Below, in pieces: positions 14,507 to 24,560 of a stretch of DNA of 64,000 bases. The stretch is from Leptasterias polaris. Its lineage: Eukaryota > Echinodermata > Asteroidea > Forcipulatida > Asteriidae. Positions within the stretch are counted from its first letter, which is position 1; every line of letters starts with the position of its first letter. A program made the position numbers and the translations under genes. The DNA lies in assembly GCA_037783415.1 (NCBI GenBank), contig JAZGTN010000170.1, positions 1,779,501-1,843,500 on the forward strand, written 5' to 3'. Under the pieces are notes generated by a model that saw nothing but the letters and a program-made list of their open reading frames with translations, searched no databases and was not told where the DNA came from.

Positions 14507-17500
14507 GTATATGCCTCAAATACCAAAGTTATATTTCCTTCAAATACCAAAGTATATGCCTCAAATTCCATGCCTCCTTTTAGATTTAGGCGATTTTTGT
14601 TCTGCAATTTTGTTGTATGTATACCGCACTTGGATTGTAATTTCAACTCTTCGTTGGGCAAGTGGTAAACAAAGTTAATTTAAGTAAACATCAAGTCTTG
14701 TAAATATTTAGCATTGGTATTATTGAAGTTTTTACATTCATTTAAGTATATGTGTTAGTACTGTCGACCGAATCTACTCGTAGGCGTACACATTTTTCGG
14801 GGAAAACTCTTATTCTTGTCCGTGAAATAGTATAAAGTCTTCAGTTGTGTGTCCAAAAGAAAATTAAAACAATAATGGTAGTCCCAATACTTAATACTTC
14901 GTTTTTATATTTCATTTATTCTTATTTATGTTAATTTTTTTCGAAAATGAGAATTAATTTCACCAGCAAAGTAGAATTATTATTGTGGTACACCTTGCAG
15001 TGTTTACAATCTCCAGTGTGCTTTGTTTTTGTACACAACACAGAGGATGTAACTGTACTTCTGGTTTCGACGATTGTGGCCGGCAGTTTGCTAATTCTGT
15101 CAGCGTGTTCAATTCTGCTTGTCTACAGGTAACATTCCATTGTCCAGTAATCAAACAAGAACACACACAAAATAAAAATAACATACAAAAACTGCTCCTT
15201 CAAAATCGGTAACAAACAAAAATATATTAATTTTATTAAATCATTAAGTAGTATCACTTTACAACTTTAAACTTGTGAAAATCTCCTTTGAAAAGAAAAT
15301 TATTACTCGATTAATTGCCGTATAATACAGATAGGCCTATGTTAAACATTTGGCAAAAACCAGAATATTGTACAATGTAAATTGAACCGATAGTAAAATA
15401 GAGTTCCTTTTATCCCATTTATATTCTGAGCAGGAAAATGAAGCTTAATTCGGAAATAATGAACATGTCTTGGAAAATTCGTTATGACGATCTGGTCTTT
15501 GACAACGTGACTAAATCCATTTCATCTTCTATCCGTTCCATTGTAAGTAATGATTCAAATGGTTCTTTATTAGATCAGTGACCCCCATTCATCTTCTATC
15601 CGTTCCATTGTAAGTAATGATTCAAATGGTTCTTTATTAGATCAGTGACCCCCATTAACCATCACATAATAAGACACCGCAAAATAGGAAAGGGAAGTCA
15701 GTGTAGTGCTTCGATGACGAATTTTACTTTGAACTGAAATTAATGTTGTTCCCCTTGTTTTTTTTACTTTTCTATACTTCTTTTTGTAAAAAGCTAATAA
15801 TAATAATATTAACAAAAGAGACAAAAAGCCTCACTTATATTAAACACACAGAAAAAGGCAGACAATCAATGGTGCCACCTTTATACAGTCGGCAAGATAC
15901 ATAATTTGTATAGTTTGCAATACTCGGTCATCATCTGCAATGTTTTCTTCATTTTTATTAACAAATTTATTTTGTAATCTATTTTAGCCTAGCATTATGG
16001 CTGATGCTACCAATCCTCGCCAGATATTTACCAAGGTTGCCCAGTACGAGGTAAGCAACGTTCATTTACGTTTATTAGTTCCCCTAACAAACGACGCCAA
16101 AGTGTCCGCTTTAACTGTAACTTCCCTTTAGTTCAATTATTGTATGATTTGTTGTTTTAATACAATAAACTTTGTTTTGTTATTCAGAGCCGGATGGTTG
16201 CTATGAGACCAGTGAAGAATCTTAAATTAGATTTCACTAGAGCCATTCTTCTTGAGCTACGAAATGTAAGTTATTTTAAAAGAGGCACGCATCATCGAAA
16301 ACAAATCCTCGTTAGAATTGATTTACGTTTCTTCACATTGGTGCTCTGTGTTTCATGTTAAAGAGGAGCAAAACAAAAAAGGTTTGTTATTTCAGCCAAA
16401 TTATTTGAAAATTAGAAAACGGGACGCGAGAATGAGGAAAAAAGAAATAGTGGGGCAGTCAGGGGAAATATGTGGAGGATGGTACCTCAGATGAAACAAG
16501 ATTTTGGCCAGTCAAATTGTGTCACGAGAAAGACACTTGACTATAGGACAATCACAAATTCGTCATTTGAAACAAATAGGATAGGTAGAATAACAAGCAG
16601 TTTTCTAAATTAAAAGAAGGCTGCCATTGCTGGTTATTCTATACCTGTATTGTTTCAAAGGACAAATCTGCGATGGACCTAAATAGCCAAATACATTTCT
16701 CATGACATACTCTGACTGTGTGACAAAAACCGAATTCAGAATTGACCTGGATTTCGGGCCCCAAGCGGCCTGACTCGTTTTGGGTAAGGATACCCCAAAA
16801 CGTGGTCAATTAAGAGTTTTAATTCAGATTCAGCGTAAGTTTGAACATATTCTGGTTCATTTGACACAAAGTCCGGGTCATAATGAATCATTATTGGGTC
16901 GGGCCCTATGGGATCCAGGTCAGTTATAACCCGGTAGATTTTAAAATGCACCTACCTGCCGTACTAAAAAGTGAGTCAAGAACCGAGCCAAATTATTGAT
17001 ATATCCCTCACCGACAGCTGCGACGTCTTGAGCACAGCAACCTTGTTCGTTTTGTGGGCATGTGCACCGATGGCCCGAACGATTGCAAGAATTTCATTCT
17101 CACGGAGTACTGTCCCAAGGGGAGTCTGCAGGTAAGCCATAATGTTGTTAAAAGTGTAACTTAATTTGCACCTGTTTAGCACTGCCTGCTCATTAACAAT
17201 TAATTAGCATGGGTGATTACATTTAAAACAGCGAGTACGGAAAACAGCTATAGGTGGATGTGAATGGCATGGTGTGATAGAGTTTCTCATCAGTCATCCC
17301 TTTTTTATAGAATTGTCGTGGCCAAGCGATCGAGCGCAATAGACCCAAGCTCTGGTGTTTCTGATCAGCAGTGTGTTGGTTCGAGTCCTGGTCTTGACAC
17401 TTAACCATTATTGCTTCGTCCTTCGGATGTGCTTCGTCCTTCGGATGGGACGTAACACACGTTGGTTCCGTGTGTTAAGTAATGCACGTAAAAGAACCCA

Positions 17501-20500
17501 GTACACTTATCGCTGAGAGAAGGGGCTTGCCCTGTGTTTCTGGTATGATTGGCTGCAGATTGCGCCAGAGCACCTGGTAAATCGTTACATCGTGGTATTA
17601 CAAACTGGGTCTTATGTTTCAAACATAGCTCCGCCCACCTTATGGACAAAACAATAAGCGCTTTGAGACGCCCTCAGGTGTGATGCAGCTCTATAAGAAC
17701 AACATTATTATGATTGTTATAGACAGTTTAACGTTTGTGTTTAAAATACACATCAGACACACTTTCCTGCGCAAATGATAATTATCTGTACATTTTTGTA
17801 TCTTAGGATATTCTGGAGAACGAGGCTCTGAAGTTGGATTGGGATTTCAAGAGCTCACTGCTTCTGGATGTAATTAAGGTGTTTACCTTATACTAAAGAC
17901 AAAGTCAAATTCCCTTAGCGTGAACTCCTTGCCCGCCAGGTTGTACCGTAAACTATAAGCATAATTCCTGACTTTTGACTGGCGCCCCAACAAAGATACA
18001 TACATTTTAGACAGACTAGCAACAACAAAAAACGAGAGGCAGCTCGGTTTTAGTAGCACAAGAGACACATAAATCCGGAGATCGTACATTCCAACCCCAG
18101 TCTAGTCAAGTTTTATTTGTTAGGCCCCCACAATAAATTATATTTACTAAGTCAGTTTTCCTTGCGGCGTATCACTTGGTAATGTTTACTATTAATTCAT
18201 AAATAAAGCTGATTTGTTGCAAAACCAATGAAGTTAAACTACCAGAATTATAGTGAATGTCAATCTTCCAAAAATAATATGCTTTTCTTTAAAGCTTAGA
18301 AAACTGGTTTGTAGTTTTCTCATTTTTTTCTTTTCTTCGTATAGGGTTTGAGTTTTCTTCACCGCCGCAGTGAGCTGGGAGTGCACGGCAGGATGCGGTC
18401 TTCTAACTGCGTCGTGGACAGCCGCTTCGTTGTCAAACTGACGGACTTTGGTCTGCTTGATTACAGAGACGACAGTGATGAAGAGAGACGACTGAAAAGT
18501 ATGAAATATAATTATATGTGTAAAATTAAATATTTAGTTATTGTGTCCAATATTAAATGTTAGTATGTATACATTATATAACAAGGTAAAGTATTTATAT
18601 TATATTTATCTATGTAAAATTCCAAACGTAACTCTGTATACAAGTAGACAAAAATTAAAGCGTTAAGTTTGACATGTTATTTCTACTGTTACTATTTTAA
18701 ATAATGTTTACTATTTATAAATAAAGGAAAATTAAGACCTTCGAATTCACGTGTGCGGCGCTCTACCAACTGACCTATGGCCTTAATGTTTACGGTGTCA
18801 CTATTATTTTTGTCAATATCGTTCTTCGGGTTGTCAGTCAGAATCCATTCAACCTGTGTAACAGCTGTTAACTACTGATCAAAACATCCACAGTTTTATG
18901 CCAAACTATATCTTGAATAAAACAAAATTTGGTTTGTTTTGTGTTACTTTTCTATTTGCGTGTGTTTGTTCGCATGTATATGATACATTTTGCTGGCATT
19001 TTCTGAAAGATAATTATTGTTTGTTTTGTTTTGTTTTGTCTCTTTCAAGAAATGCTGTGGCAATCTCCAGAGCAGCTGAGGAACGTGGGGAAAATGCCGA
19101 CGAAGGAGGGCGACATTTATGCCATTGGCATCATCATGCAGGAGGTGGTAATGAGAGGTCCGCCATTTGAGCATGAGAGTACTAGAAACAATGAAGATAT
19201 AAAAGGTGAAGTCCGCCATACAATTGTCTCCACTTGCATTTCAATGCTATCTCCCCTCAAGTGTGACATAACTGACAGAATCGTCTCCGTTTTGTGTTTG
19301 ATTTCGACTTAAAAATATCAGTCATTTCCAATTATATTGATACAATGTTCAGTACACGTGTATTTCCTTGTTAATCGTGACTTAGTCTACAATAATCATA
19401 ATAAAATCTGTGCGGTGTTCATTATACAGTCATTCTAGAGAAAGTTGCGTTGGTATCGCCGAATCAACCATTCCGTCCTCACGTCCCGACCGATGCCTGC
19501 AGTCCAGAAATGCACGCTATTATGGCTAGATGTTGGCATGAGACGCCAGAGGACAGACCCACGGTGGATGGACTGATGACGAGCATGAAGAAGATTTGCA
19601 AGTAAGTAATGATGTTAAAATAAAGACCAAGGAAAATAAAAACCAATCATTGAGCCATCTCTTTGGCCTCGTAATTATTATGTACCTACTAGAGCTTTTA
19701 TATACAATGGGACGTTAAATTTGTGTCATTTTTCAAACAACACATTTCTATTCAGAAACGTCTCTGGTGGTATCATGGACAACCTGTTATCTCGTATGGA
19801 GTTCTACGCTGGTAACCTGGAAGCCCTTGTGGAGGAGAGAACCTCTGCCTTCCTTGAAGAGAAGAAACGAGCTGAGACGCTCCTCTATGAAGTCTTGCCG
19901 AAGTAAGTCCACCATAAACACGAACCATTCTTTCTTCCCAGATTCCATTTTTACTACCTATATATGTTTTAACTAGAACAACATAGGTGCTAGCTTTTTT
20001 CTTCTTCTGTATTTTGATACCAATGTTACCTTCCTGGTATAAATCGTTTTTATTTAGGTCTGTAGCCGACCAGCTTAAAATGGGATCTTCAGTGAACCCG
20101 GAGGCTTATGACAATGTGACAATCTTCTTTAGTGACATCGTGGGATTCACTGAGCTTTCATCAGGCAGTACCCCAATGCAGGTAAAATGTTACCAAACAC
20201 GGGACTATGTGCATTGGTTTTACTTCAATCTCCTCATCTCTGAATTCGGGCAATTCACAAAATAATGCAACACCATTGCCGAGCGGTCTATAGTTCACCG
20301 GGCCCAAACTCTGTTGTTGTCAGCAGCAGAATATGGGTTCGAATCCCTGTCACTACACTTGTGCCCTCGAGCAAGGCACTTAACCATATTATGCTTCGTA
20401 AAAAGGTCGGAAGGTATAGCATTCTGCTTTACCAGCCAGGCTCCTAGTGGATGATACTCATGCCTCCTGATGACAGACCAAATCGGTTAAGTGTAGCCCT

Positions 20501-23500
20501 AACTTTGAAGTGGCCGTCCGGCCTTGTGATGTTTGGGAATATCCCATTAAAAAAAAAAAAAAAAAAAAACACGTACAAACATACCAACAATAGAGTTTGC
20601 TCCGGACGGAGGGACCTTTTTTGGCACATTTTATTTTGAACGAAGTTGACATAGCTTCAGTGTACATACAAACAGATTCGAAGTTTTCGAATGCAACCAA
20701 GATGGGGATCGTGTTTGAAAAAAATAAAAGTTATAGCGAAGCAGGTGTTTTCTCTTTATTTAATGAGAAGCTGTGAAATGCGTTTCTCCTCAGTTGTGAA
20801 ACCAAGTGTCTGCATTGTGAATCATCCTGGGCAAACTCTTGATGGCGCGCTTTATTCATCTATTATCTCTAACATTTCTCGAGGTTTTCGTCATTTGGAT
20901 GGGACAGGATGTAGGTCCTATGTTTTGTGTAAGAACGTAAAAAACCAAGTTGGATGCAGATTGCGCCACATCACTTTGTTGTAAACTATTGAAATGTGCT
21001 ACAAGTAGTATTTGCATTCAAAACACATAACTCAGCATATCTGTCGTTTAAATAATAGCGCTTTGATGTGCTGTAGTGTGATAAGAACTGTGTACCGATC
21101 GTTTTGATTCTTTAAGGTTGTGGCTTTATTGAACGACCTGTACACTTGTTTTGATGGGATCATCGGCAACTTTGACGTGTATAAGGTAAATCAAGAGCTT
21201 TTGTAAAATACTGGAACTACTTTGTGACTATTCAAAACAGTGGCGTAGATTTCTCCCCTTTTCAAGCTATTTTCCCAAGCGCTAATAAACGTGAGGATGA
21301 TCCTTTAGGCCGTCCTCATAAAATAAAAATATGGAGGGTTTTCTGTGTTGGCGATTGTGCCAAATTTGTAACCCTTAACGTCTACGTTTGTTGTTGCAAA
21401 AGTGACACAAGTAAAGTTATAAATAATTTGTCAATGTTAAACATTGTTATTGCTTTTCAGATCGAAAAGCGAAAAAAATAAATTATTTGAAGTGAATTTT
21501 AATATTAGTGTTGTCGTTGTGAATACGTCCTGGGTACCCCACAAAGATAATGAAAGATTCAGTGAGAAGCGCAGAGTAATGCAAACTGAACATGTAATGC
21601 AAATTAAACATAACGATACCTGCATAATATGCTTTGCTGTCCTAATTAAGGTTGAGACTATTGGAGACGCCTACATGGTGGTGTCAGGCCTACCCATCCG
21701 CAACGGCAGTGATCATGCTCGAGAAATCGCCAACATGGCGCTCGCATTACTAAGAGCTGTTGATTCGTTCAAAGTGAGGCACAGACCAGAGTGGAAGCTT
21801 CGGCTTCGGGCCGGAATACACTCAGGTAAAGTTATTTACAGTTACTTTACTTTGTTTTGCTCAAATGTTTTCCCTACACCTGTGAATATTTGTGTACTCT
21901 TTTGTCTGGCATTTTCCATCGTTTGAGTTGATTTGTATTGATATGCTATTTTGTATTGATATGCTATTTTGTGTTGATATGCTGTCTTTGATTAATTTGC
22001 TATTTTGTGTCGATATGCCATTTCGTATTGATATGCTATTTTGTATTGACATGTTGTTTTGTGTTACTATGCTATTTTGTGTTGGTCTGCCATTTTGTAT
22101 TGATATGCTATTTTGTATTGATATGCTATTTTGTGTTGATATGCTGTCTTTGATTAATTTGCTATTTTGTGTCGATATGCCATTTCGTATTGATATGCTA
22201 TTTTGTATTGACATGTTGTTTTGTGTTACTATGCTATTTTGTGTTGGTCTGCCATTTTGTATTGATATGCTATTTTGTATTGATATGCTATTTTGTGTTG
22301 ATATGCCATTTTGTACTGTTATGCTATGTTGTTTTCTTATGCTGTTTTGTATTGATATCATATGGTGTAAATGTTAGTTCAGTTTCTATTTTGTTGCTTT
22401 ATTAACAATTTTTACATTGCTAATACTTGTCGTTATGTGTGTTGATTCTAATTACGAAACAATTAAAACCTGAAAACCTGCTGATCCAAACGTCTTAATT
22501 TCGTTTCTTGCAGGTGCCTGCGTGGCTGGAGTGGTTGGTCTTAAGATGCCCAGATACTGTCTGTTTGGTGACACAGTGAACACAGCGTCCAGGATGGAAT
22601 CTAGCGGGGAAGGTACAATCAAACTGCCTGTTATTACTTATCAAGAGGGGCCAACGAGTAGACTTTAAATTCTGTGATGTTACCGATTAGACAAAAAGTC
22701 CGCCCAATAAACACCGCACCGGATCGTTTCACTATTTTGACGTGCTAAAATGACGTGCTAAAATGGTTTGTTGTTTTTGGTTTTTGTTTGTTTATTTGTT
22801 TGTTTGTTTGTTTTTTGCAAGTTGTCCCCATAGGGAGGACACTCAAGGCTTGGCGATCATACAACGTGGTTATTTTAGAGTTGAGTGTACGGAGTGCATC
22901 GCACGCCGTCTTCACTGAAGGCTAATATTCAACTGCCTTCAATGATTACCAGAAGTATTACTTGTTCTCTCCGGAGTGTTTTTGGAGAGATACACATAAA
23001 AGCCCTGGATTTGTCGTTCATTTTAAATGCAAGAACCCATGGTCTCCACGAGAATACCGCTTTCTGTGTGAGCACTCGCTTTGAACTATGGAGTGGAGAA
23101 ACAGCATGTCAAACAACACATGCCGGCCTTTTGAGCCAGAATCCAATAGCGGCCTGCAGGAGCGACAAATGAGTTTACCAGTGACGCATTGATTAACTAA
23201 TTACAGTATAGTTTCAAATGTCGGTCTAGTATGCTTATGAAGTCATTATTAGAAGCCCCTGTATCACATGGTGTCAAGTTAGAAACATTGCCTTTAAGTT
23301 CTTGCTTTTTGAACTACAAATATATTTTCTCTTCGCCTTATTATCGCACACTCACAGCTCTAAAGATTCACATCAGCAGTTCAACTGGAGGACTTCTGAA
23401 GGAATTTAACGAGTTTGATATTCAAGAAAGAGGAGAAATTGAATTGAAGGTAACAGGACAAAAGTGCCTTTTATTATCTTTTACACCATACACAAAGACC

Positions 23501-24560
23501 CTTCGTCGATTGATTGATGGAACACGCGTCACGTATCATACCTTGCAATGTGTTTACTGCCGCGACATGTGACCCTTAAAAATGTAATAAAGCAGTCCTA
23601 TATTGATATAGGACGCTTGCGAAGCTTCGCAGTGTCGTATTTAAAATAATTGCTCCCGGCCGTTCGTCCCAAGCGAAACCAGGTCGTGCCATAGCGCACC
23701 AGACAAGGTTGGTGTCCATGAAGTCGTCCACGTTGTTTAAGTTCTTAAATATAGTTTTCAGACTGTGGAAGGACCAGTTTCCTTGTCTCTTTTGTGCTTT
23801 CTGTGGAAAACAAAAATACTAACAAATGACAAGGATCTATATATAATGTGCTTGTTATAAATTATAAAACAAATTGAGCGATTTTTGTTCATGCATTGCC
23901 TCAGAATACTGAGTGAAGTTTTGCTTTTTCCATTTGGAATAGTCCACATTCAGCAGCAGATGTGGGTCATGTGGGTTAGAATCCCGGTCATGGCACTTAA
24001 CCAAAATTGCTTCATAAAAAGTTGGGAAGGTAGTGCATTCTGCTCCACCAGCTATAGGATCCTAGTGGATATTACTCATGCCTACAACCTTGCGGAGTAG
24101 TGAAGGGGGTAACCCTGTTTCAGCCGCAGGAGTATAGGTGGCAACGTGGCCCTGGTGGCAGTAGATTTGGGTAGATAGCCCAAGTGTACCCCTCACCTTG
24201 AAGTGGTATTCCGTGGACTTGTGATGTTAGGCGATCTCACTTCGTAATTATAATCTGGGAAAATGCTCTTAATTGCATGAAATATGTGTATATTATTACT
24301 ACTATTATAATAATCATTATTATCATTATCATCATAATAATTTATACCTGGGTAAAGAAACAAATGAATATTAAAAAGCGTCTTGCATTAATCCATTAAA
24401 TTCAAACTGGTTATTTAAAGATTGCATTTATAATATTACTGGATTGTGTGTCAATAAATACAAGTTTGATAACTCTGTTATTTATTTTATTATCTGACAG
24501 GGTAAAGGAAAGCAAAGAACGTTCTGGCTGATTGGACTGAAGGGATCATCCAGTTTTTAG
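4368..24560 (+). CDS. Receptor guanylyl cyclase gene 1 (exons 2-22; exon 1 outside window)
   Basis: This is a single-pass membrane guanylyl cyclase that converts GTP to cGMP after extracellular ligand binding. Exons, all GT-AG and in consistent phase: 4368-4510, 8502-8648, 9882-10017, 12780-12874, 14368-14506, 15044-15128, 15434-15542, 15988-16050, 16188-16265, 17018-17131, 17807-17878, 18345-18498, 19050-19205, 19430-19601, 19756-19902, 20058-20181, 21117-21185, 21651-21825, 22514-22612, 23358-23449, 24501-24560 (TAG stop). They total 2429 nt. With the one base carried from exon 1 they encode 809 aa. Adding an exon 1 of about 215 aa gives roughly 1025 aa, the usual size of NPR-type cyclases. 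No frame break was found. The paralogue at 49068 has the same exon structure. Exon edges were placed by eye from splice signals, phase and paralogue alignment. The family is certain; the ligand is unknown. Confidence 0.93.
6143..6345. mobile_element. MITE with GAGCCCCT termini and an AACGAAAT word array
   Basis: The left end GAGCCCCTAAAAG is matched in reverse by CTTTTAAGGGGCTC at the right, and AATTGAAAAGAT is also inverted in the subterminal part. The interior is a run of alternating GGAACGAAATA and ATTTCGTTCC words, so the whole block is foldback-like. The target duplication is uncertain. It lies in intron 2 of cyclase gene 1. Confidence 0.6.
6473..8047 (+). mobile_element. 5'-truncated non-LTR retrotransposon (LINE) with broken reverse transcriptase
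   Basis: One frame from 6473 to 7816 encodes a reverse transcriptase. It shows [15 protein letters not shown] (fingers/palm motif), [14 protein letters not shown], the catalytic [10 protein letters not shown] (F-A-D-D box), and thumb/C-terminal sequence to FKHKINEIL. An in-frame TGA at 6824-6826 divides the frame, which otherwise continues unchanged, so this is a single nonsense change. The amino end is degraded and no endonuclease is present. A 3' tail of about 230 bp ends in repeated TAAAA/TAAAT at 8020-8047. It looks CR1/Jockey-like, but the clade is not certain. It sits in intron 2 of cyclase gene 1 and is dead. Confidence 0.88.
8780..9330. repeat. Intronic dispersed repeats (CTTGGACTCTGCGT family and a copy of the 10130 repeat)
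   Basis: The phrase CTTGGACTCTGCGTxAGTTTGACCC occurs near 8798 and again near 9208, followed each time by a GTGTxATTTTGACAxAG phrase. Related sequence recurs at 16740-16950 and 59090-59330, in other introns of these two genes. Between the two copies, 8866-9060 matches 10130-10340. A poly-T run lies at 8765-8783. No coding potential is seen. Confidence 0.5.
10130..10340 (+). repeat. Second copy of the 8866-9060 intronic repeat
   Basis: The order of phrases is shared with 8866-9060: CCTATAC-ACTTAA-CGAGACCAACA, GTGTTG-GCATAATGTGTTTG, GAAAGATCCTAGTAAAT, then GGTGTAATGAAAAAG. The copies flank exon 4 of gene 1 on either side and have diverged by substitutions and small indels. Confidence 0.6.
10388..10660 (+). 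repeat. Two tandem copies of a ~135-bp unit
   Basis: Each copy runs from a TACxxCAACC phrase through AGTCACGTTTAATTCGAA and CATCATGTAG to GAGGTCTAAATGGGCCAT. The copies occupy about 10388-10520 and 10527-10660 in intron 4 of gene 1. No coding or RNA-gene signal is evident. Confidence 0.65.
13038..13890 (+). repeat. Tandem duplication of ~430 bp in intron 5 of gene 1
   Basis: The first copy (about 13038-13420) and the second (about 13424-13890) share TTTTCATCACATCTTCATTT, ACTCCAGTTTAACTTCGT, TTATTCGAATCGCACATGCA, AACTCCACAGGAAACACAAC and GCTTTGTCAAAGATAAATAT in the same order. The copies are diverged and the second carries an extra segment of about 60 bp. This is non-coding. Confidence 0.75.
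14095..14235 (+). mobile_element. tRNA-derived SINE fragment
   Basis: A consensus Pol III B box, GGGTTCGAATCCCACC, lies near 14150. It is followed by CCGACGCTGCCTCG and GGATTGGGTTTTCAG, a body typical of tRNA-related SINEs. No intact cloverleaf can be drawn, so it is not a working tRNA gene. Confidence 0.55.
15044..15128 (+). CDS. Gene 1 exon 7: transmembrane helix
   Basis: This phase-1 to phase-2 exon encodes one hydrophobic helix, [19 protein letters not shown], ending in C-S-I-L-L-V-Y-R as the cytosolic stop-transfer. The start after CAG at 15043 gives a Glu at the junction and a length of 85 nt, identical to exon 7 of gene 2. Confidence 0.9.
15434..19601 (+). CDS. Gene 1 kinase-homology domain (exons 8-15)
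   Basis: This is the regulatory pseudokinase that couples ligand binding to the cyclase. Seen in order: [14 protein letters not shown] (exon 8), [10 protein letters not shown] (9), [13 protein letters not shown] (10), [20 protein letters not shown] and [15 protein letters not shown] [10 protein letters not shown] (11), [20 protein letters not shown] (12), [11 protein letters not shown] and [12 protein letters not shown] (13), [17 protein letters not shown] (14), [17 protein letters not shown] (15). The catalytic-loop HRD is replaced by V-H-G with S-S-N-C, as in all receptor cyclases, while D-F-G is kept. The strand-3 lysine is Arg in this copy (V-A-M-R); gene 2 has V-A-L-K. The 3' end of exon 8 lies in a 67-bp tandem duplication that repeats the donor. 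Confidence 0.92.
15521..15654 (+). repeat. 67-bp tandem duplication spanning the exon 8 splice donor
   Basis: Positions 15521-15587 and 15588-15654 are essentially identical. Each contains the last codons of exon 8 (TCATCTTCTATCCGTTCCATT) and a GTAAGT donor, at 15543 and 15610. Use of the first donor keeps phase 0. Reading on to the second meets a TGA in frame (codons ...L-L-D-Q-stop), so that product would be truncated in the kinase-homology region. Confidence 0.9.
16740..16950. repeat. Dispersed intronic repeat related to 9150-9330
   Basis: GACCTGGAT, GGGCCC, GATTCAGCGTAAGTTTGA, TTGACACAAAG and GATCCAGGTCA phrases match the element at 9150-9330. It lies in intron 10 of gene 1 and is diverged; no coding role is seen. 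Confidence 0.45.
17311..17705 (+). mobile_element. tRNA-derived SINE, near full length
   Basis: An A box (GGCCAAGCGATCGAGC, near 17320) and a B box (GGTTCGAGTCC, 17378-17388) are spaced as in a tRNA head. A long unrelated body follows, with the phrases GTAAAAGAACCCAGT, GAGAGAAGGGGCTTGCCC and AAGCGCTTTGAGACGCC, and it ends in CTATAAGAAC. The phrase GCTTCGTCCTTCGGATG is tandemly doubled near 17411-17445. I recall closely similar SINEs from echinoderm sequences, but that is memory and not a search. It sits in intron 11 of gene 1. Confidence 0.75.
18728..18785 (-). mobile_element. tRNA-like SINE head fragment
   Basis: On the minus strand the sequence reads GGTCAGTTGGTAGAGCGCCG, an A-box region, followed by a GTGAATTCGAAGGTC phrase. 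It breaks off before a proper B box, so it is a fragment of a SINE and not a tRNA gene. It lies in intron 13 of gene 1. Confidence 0.5.
19756..19902 (+). CDS. Gene 1 exon 16: dimerisation (signalling) helix
   Basis: The exon encodes a charged amphipathic helix, [20 protein letters not shown] then [20 protein letters not shown], the coiled-coil linker joining the kinase-homology and cyclase domains in all membrane guanylyl cyclases. After its first four bases it differs from exon 16 of gene 2 at only one nucleotide (T/C in a Leu codon). The introns on either side are unrelated between the genes. Confidence 0.93.
20058..24560 (+). CDS. Gene 1 guanylyl cyclase catalytic domain (exons 17-22)
   Basis: This class III nucleotidyl cyclase homodimer domain makes cGMP. 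Exon 17 carries [15 protein letters not shown] with the first metal-binding Asp. Exon 18 carries [12 protein letters not shown] and exon 19 [15 protein letters not shown], with the guanine-selecting Glu and second metal Asp. Exon 20 carries [18 protein letters not shown], with the guanine-selecting Cys and transition-state Asn and Arg. Exon 21 encodes the end of the fold and exon 22 the short tail [14 protein letters not shown] before TAG at 24558-24560. All residues needed for activity and GTP selectivity are present. The C-terminal tail is short. No AATAAA was seen close to the stop. Confidence 0.95.
20270..20569 (+). mobile_element. tRNA-derived SINE with poly(A) tail
   Basis: The A box ATTGCCGAGCGGTCTATAG is near 20274 and the B box GGTTCGAATCCC is at 20336-20347. 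The body ends with CTTGTGATGTTTGGGAATAT and a run of about 20 A. The tail part matches the SINE at 23948-24250, so these are two members of one family. It lies in intron 17 of gene 1. The target duplication was not resolved. Confidence 0.75.
21928..22363 (+). repeat. 18-bp minisatellite with 162-bp higher-order unit
   Basis: About 24 copies of an 18-bp unit of the type TGCTATTTTGTATTGATA stand head to tail in intron 19 of gene 1. A block of nine variant units is itself duplicated: the marker GCTGTCTTTGATTAATTTGC occurs at 21981 and again at 22143, a spacing of 162 bp. Because 18 is divisible by three and the unit has no stop, long open frames appear on both strands; they are artefacts of the repeat. 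Confidence 0.9.
23948..24250 (+). mobile_element. 5'-truncated tRNA-derived SINE
   Basis: The copy begins around a degenerate B box (GGGTTAGAATCCCGGTCATG), continues through CACTTAACC and GGTAGTGCATTCTGCTCCAC, and ends with CCTTGAAGTGG and GACTTGTGATGTTAGG. This matches the order seen at 20336-20545. It lies in intron 21 of gene 1. Confidence 0.6.

Noticed and set aside
15588..15656. Second copy of the exon 8 end as an additional exon
   Set aside because: It has a donor but no acceptor of its own and follows directly from the first unit, so it is a tandem duplication and not a separate exon.
21861..22377. ~160-codon frames on both strands
   Set aside because: Produced by an 18-bp tandem repeat without stop codons inside intron 19.
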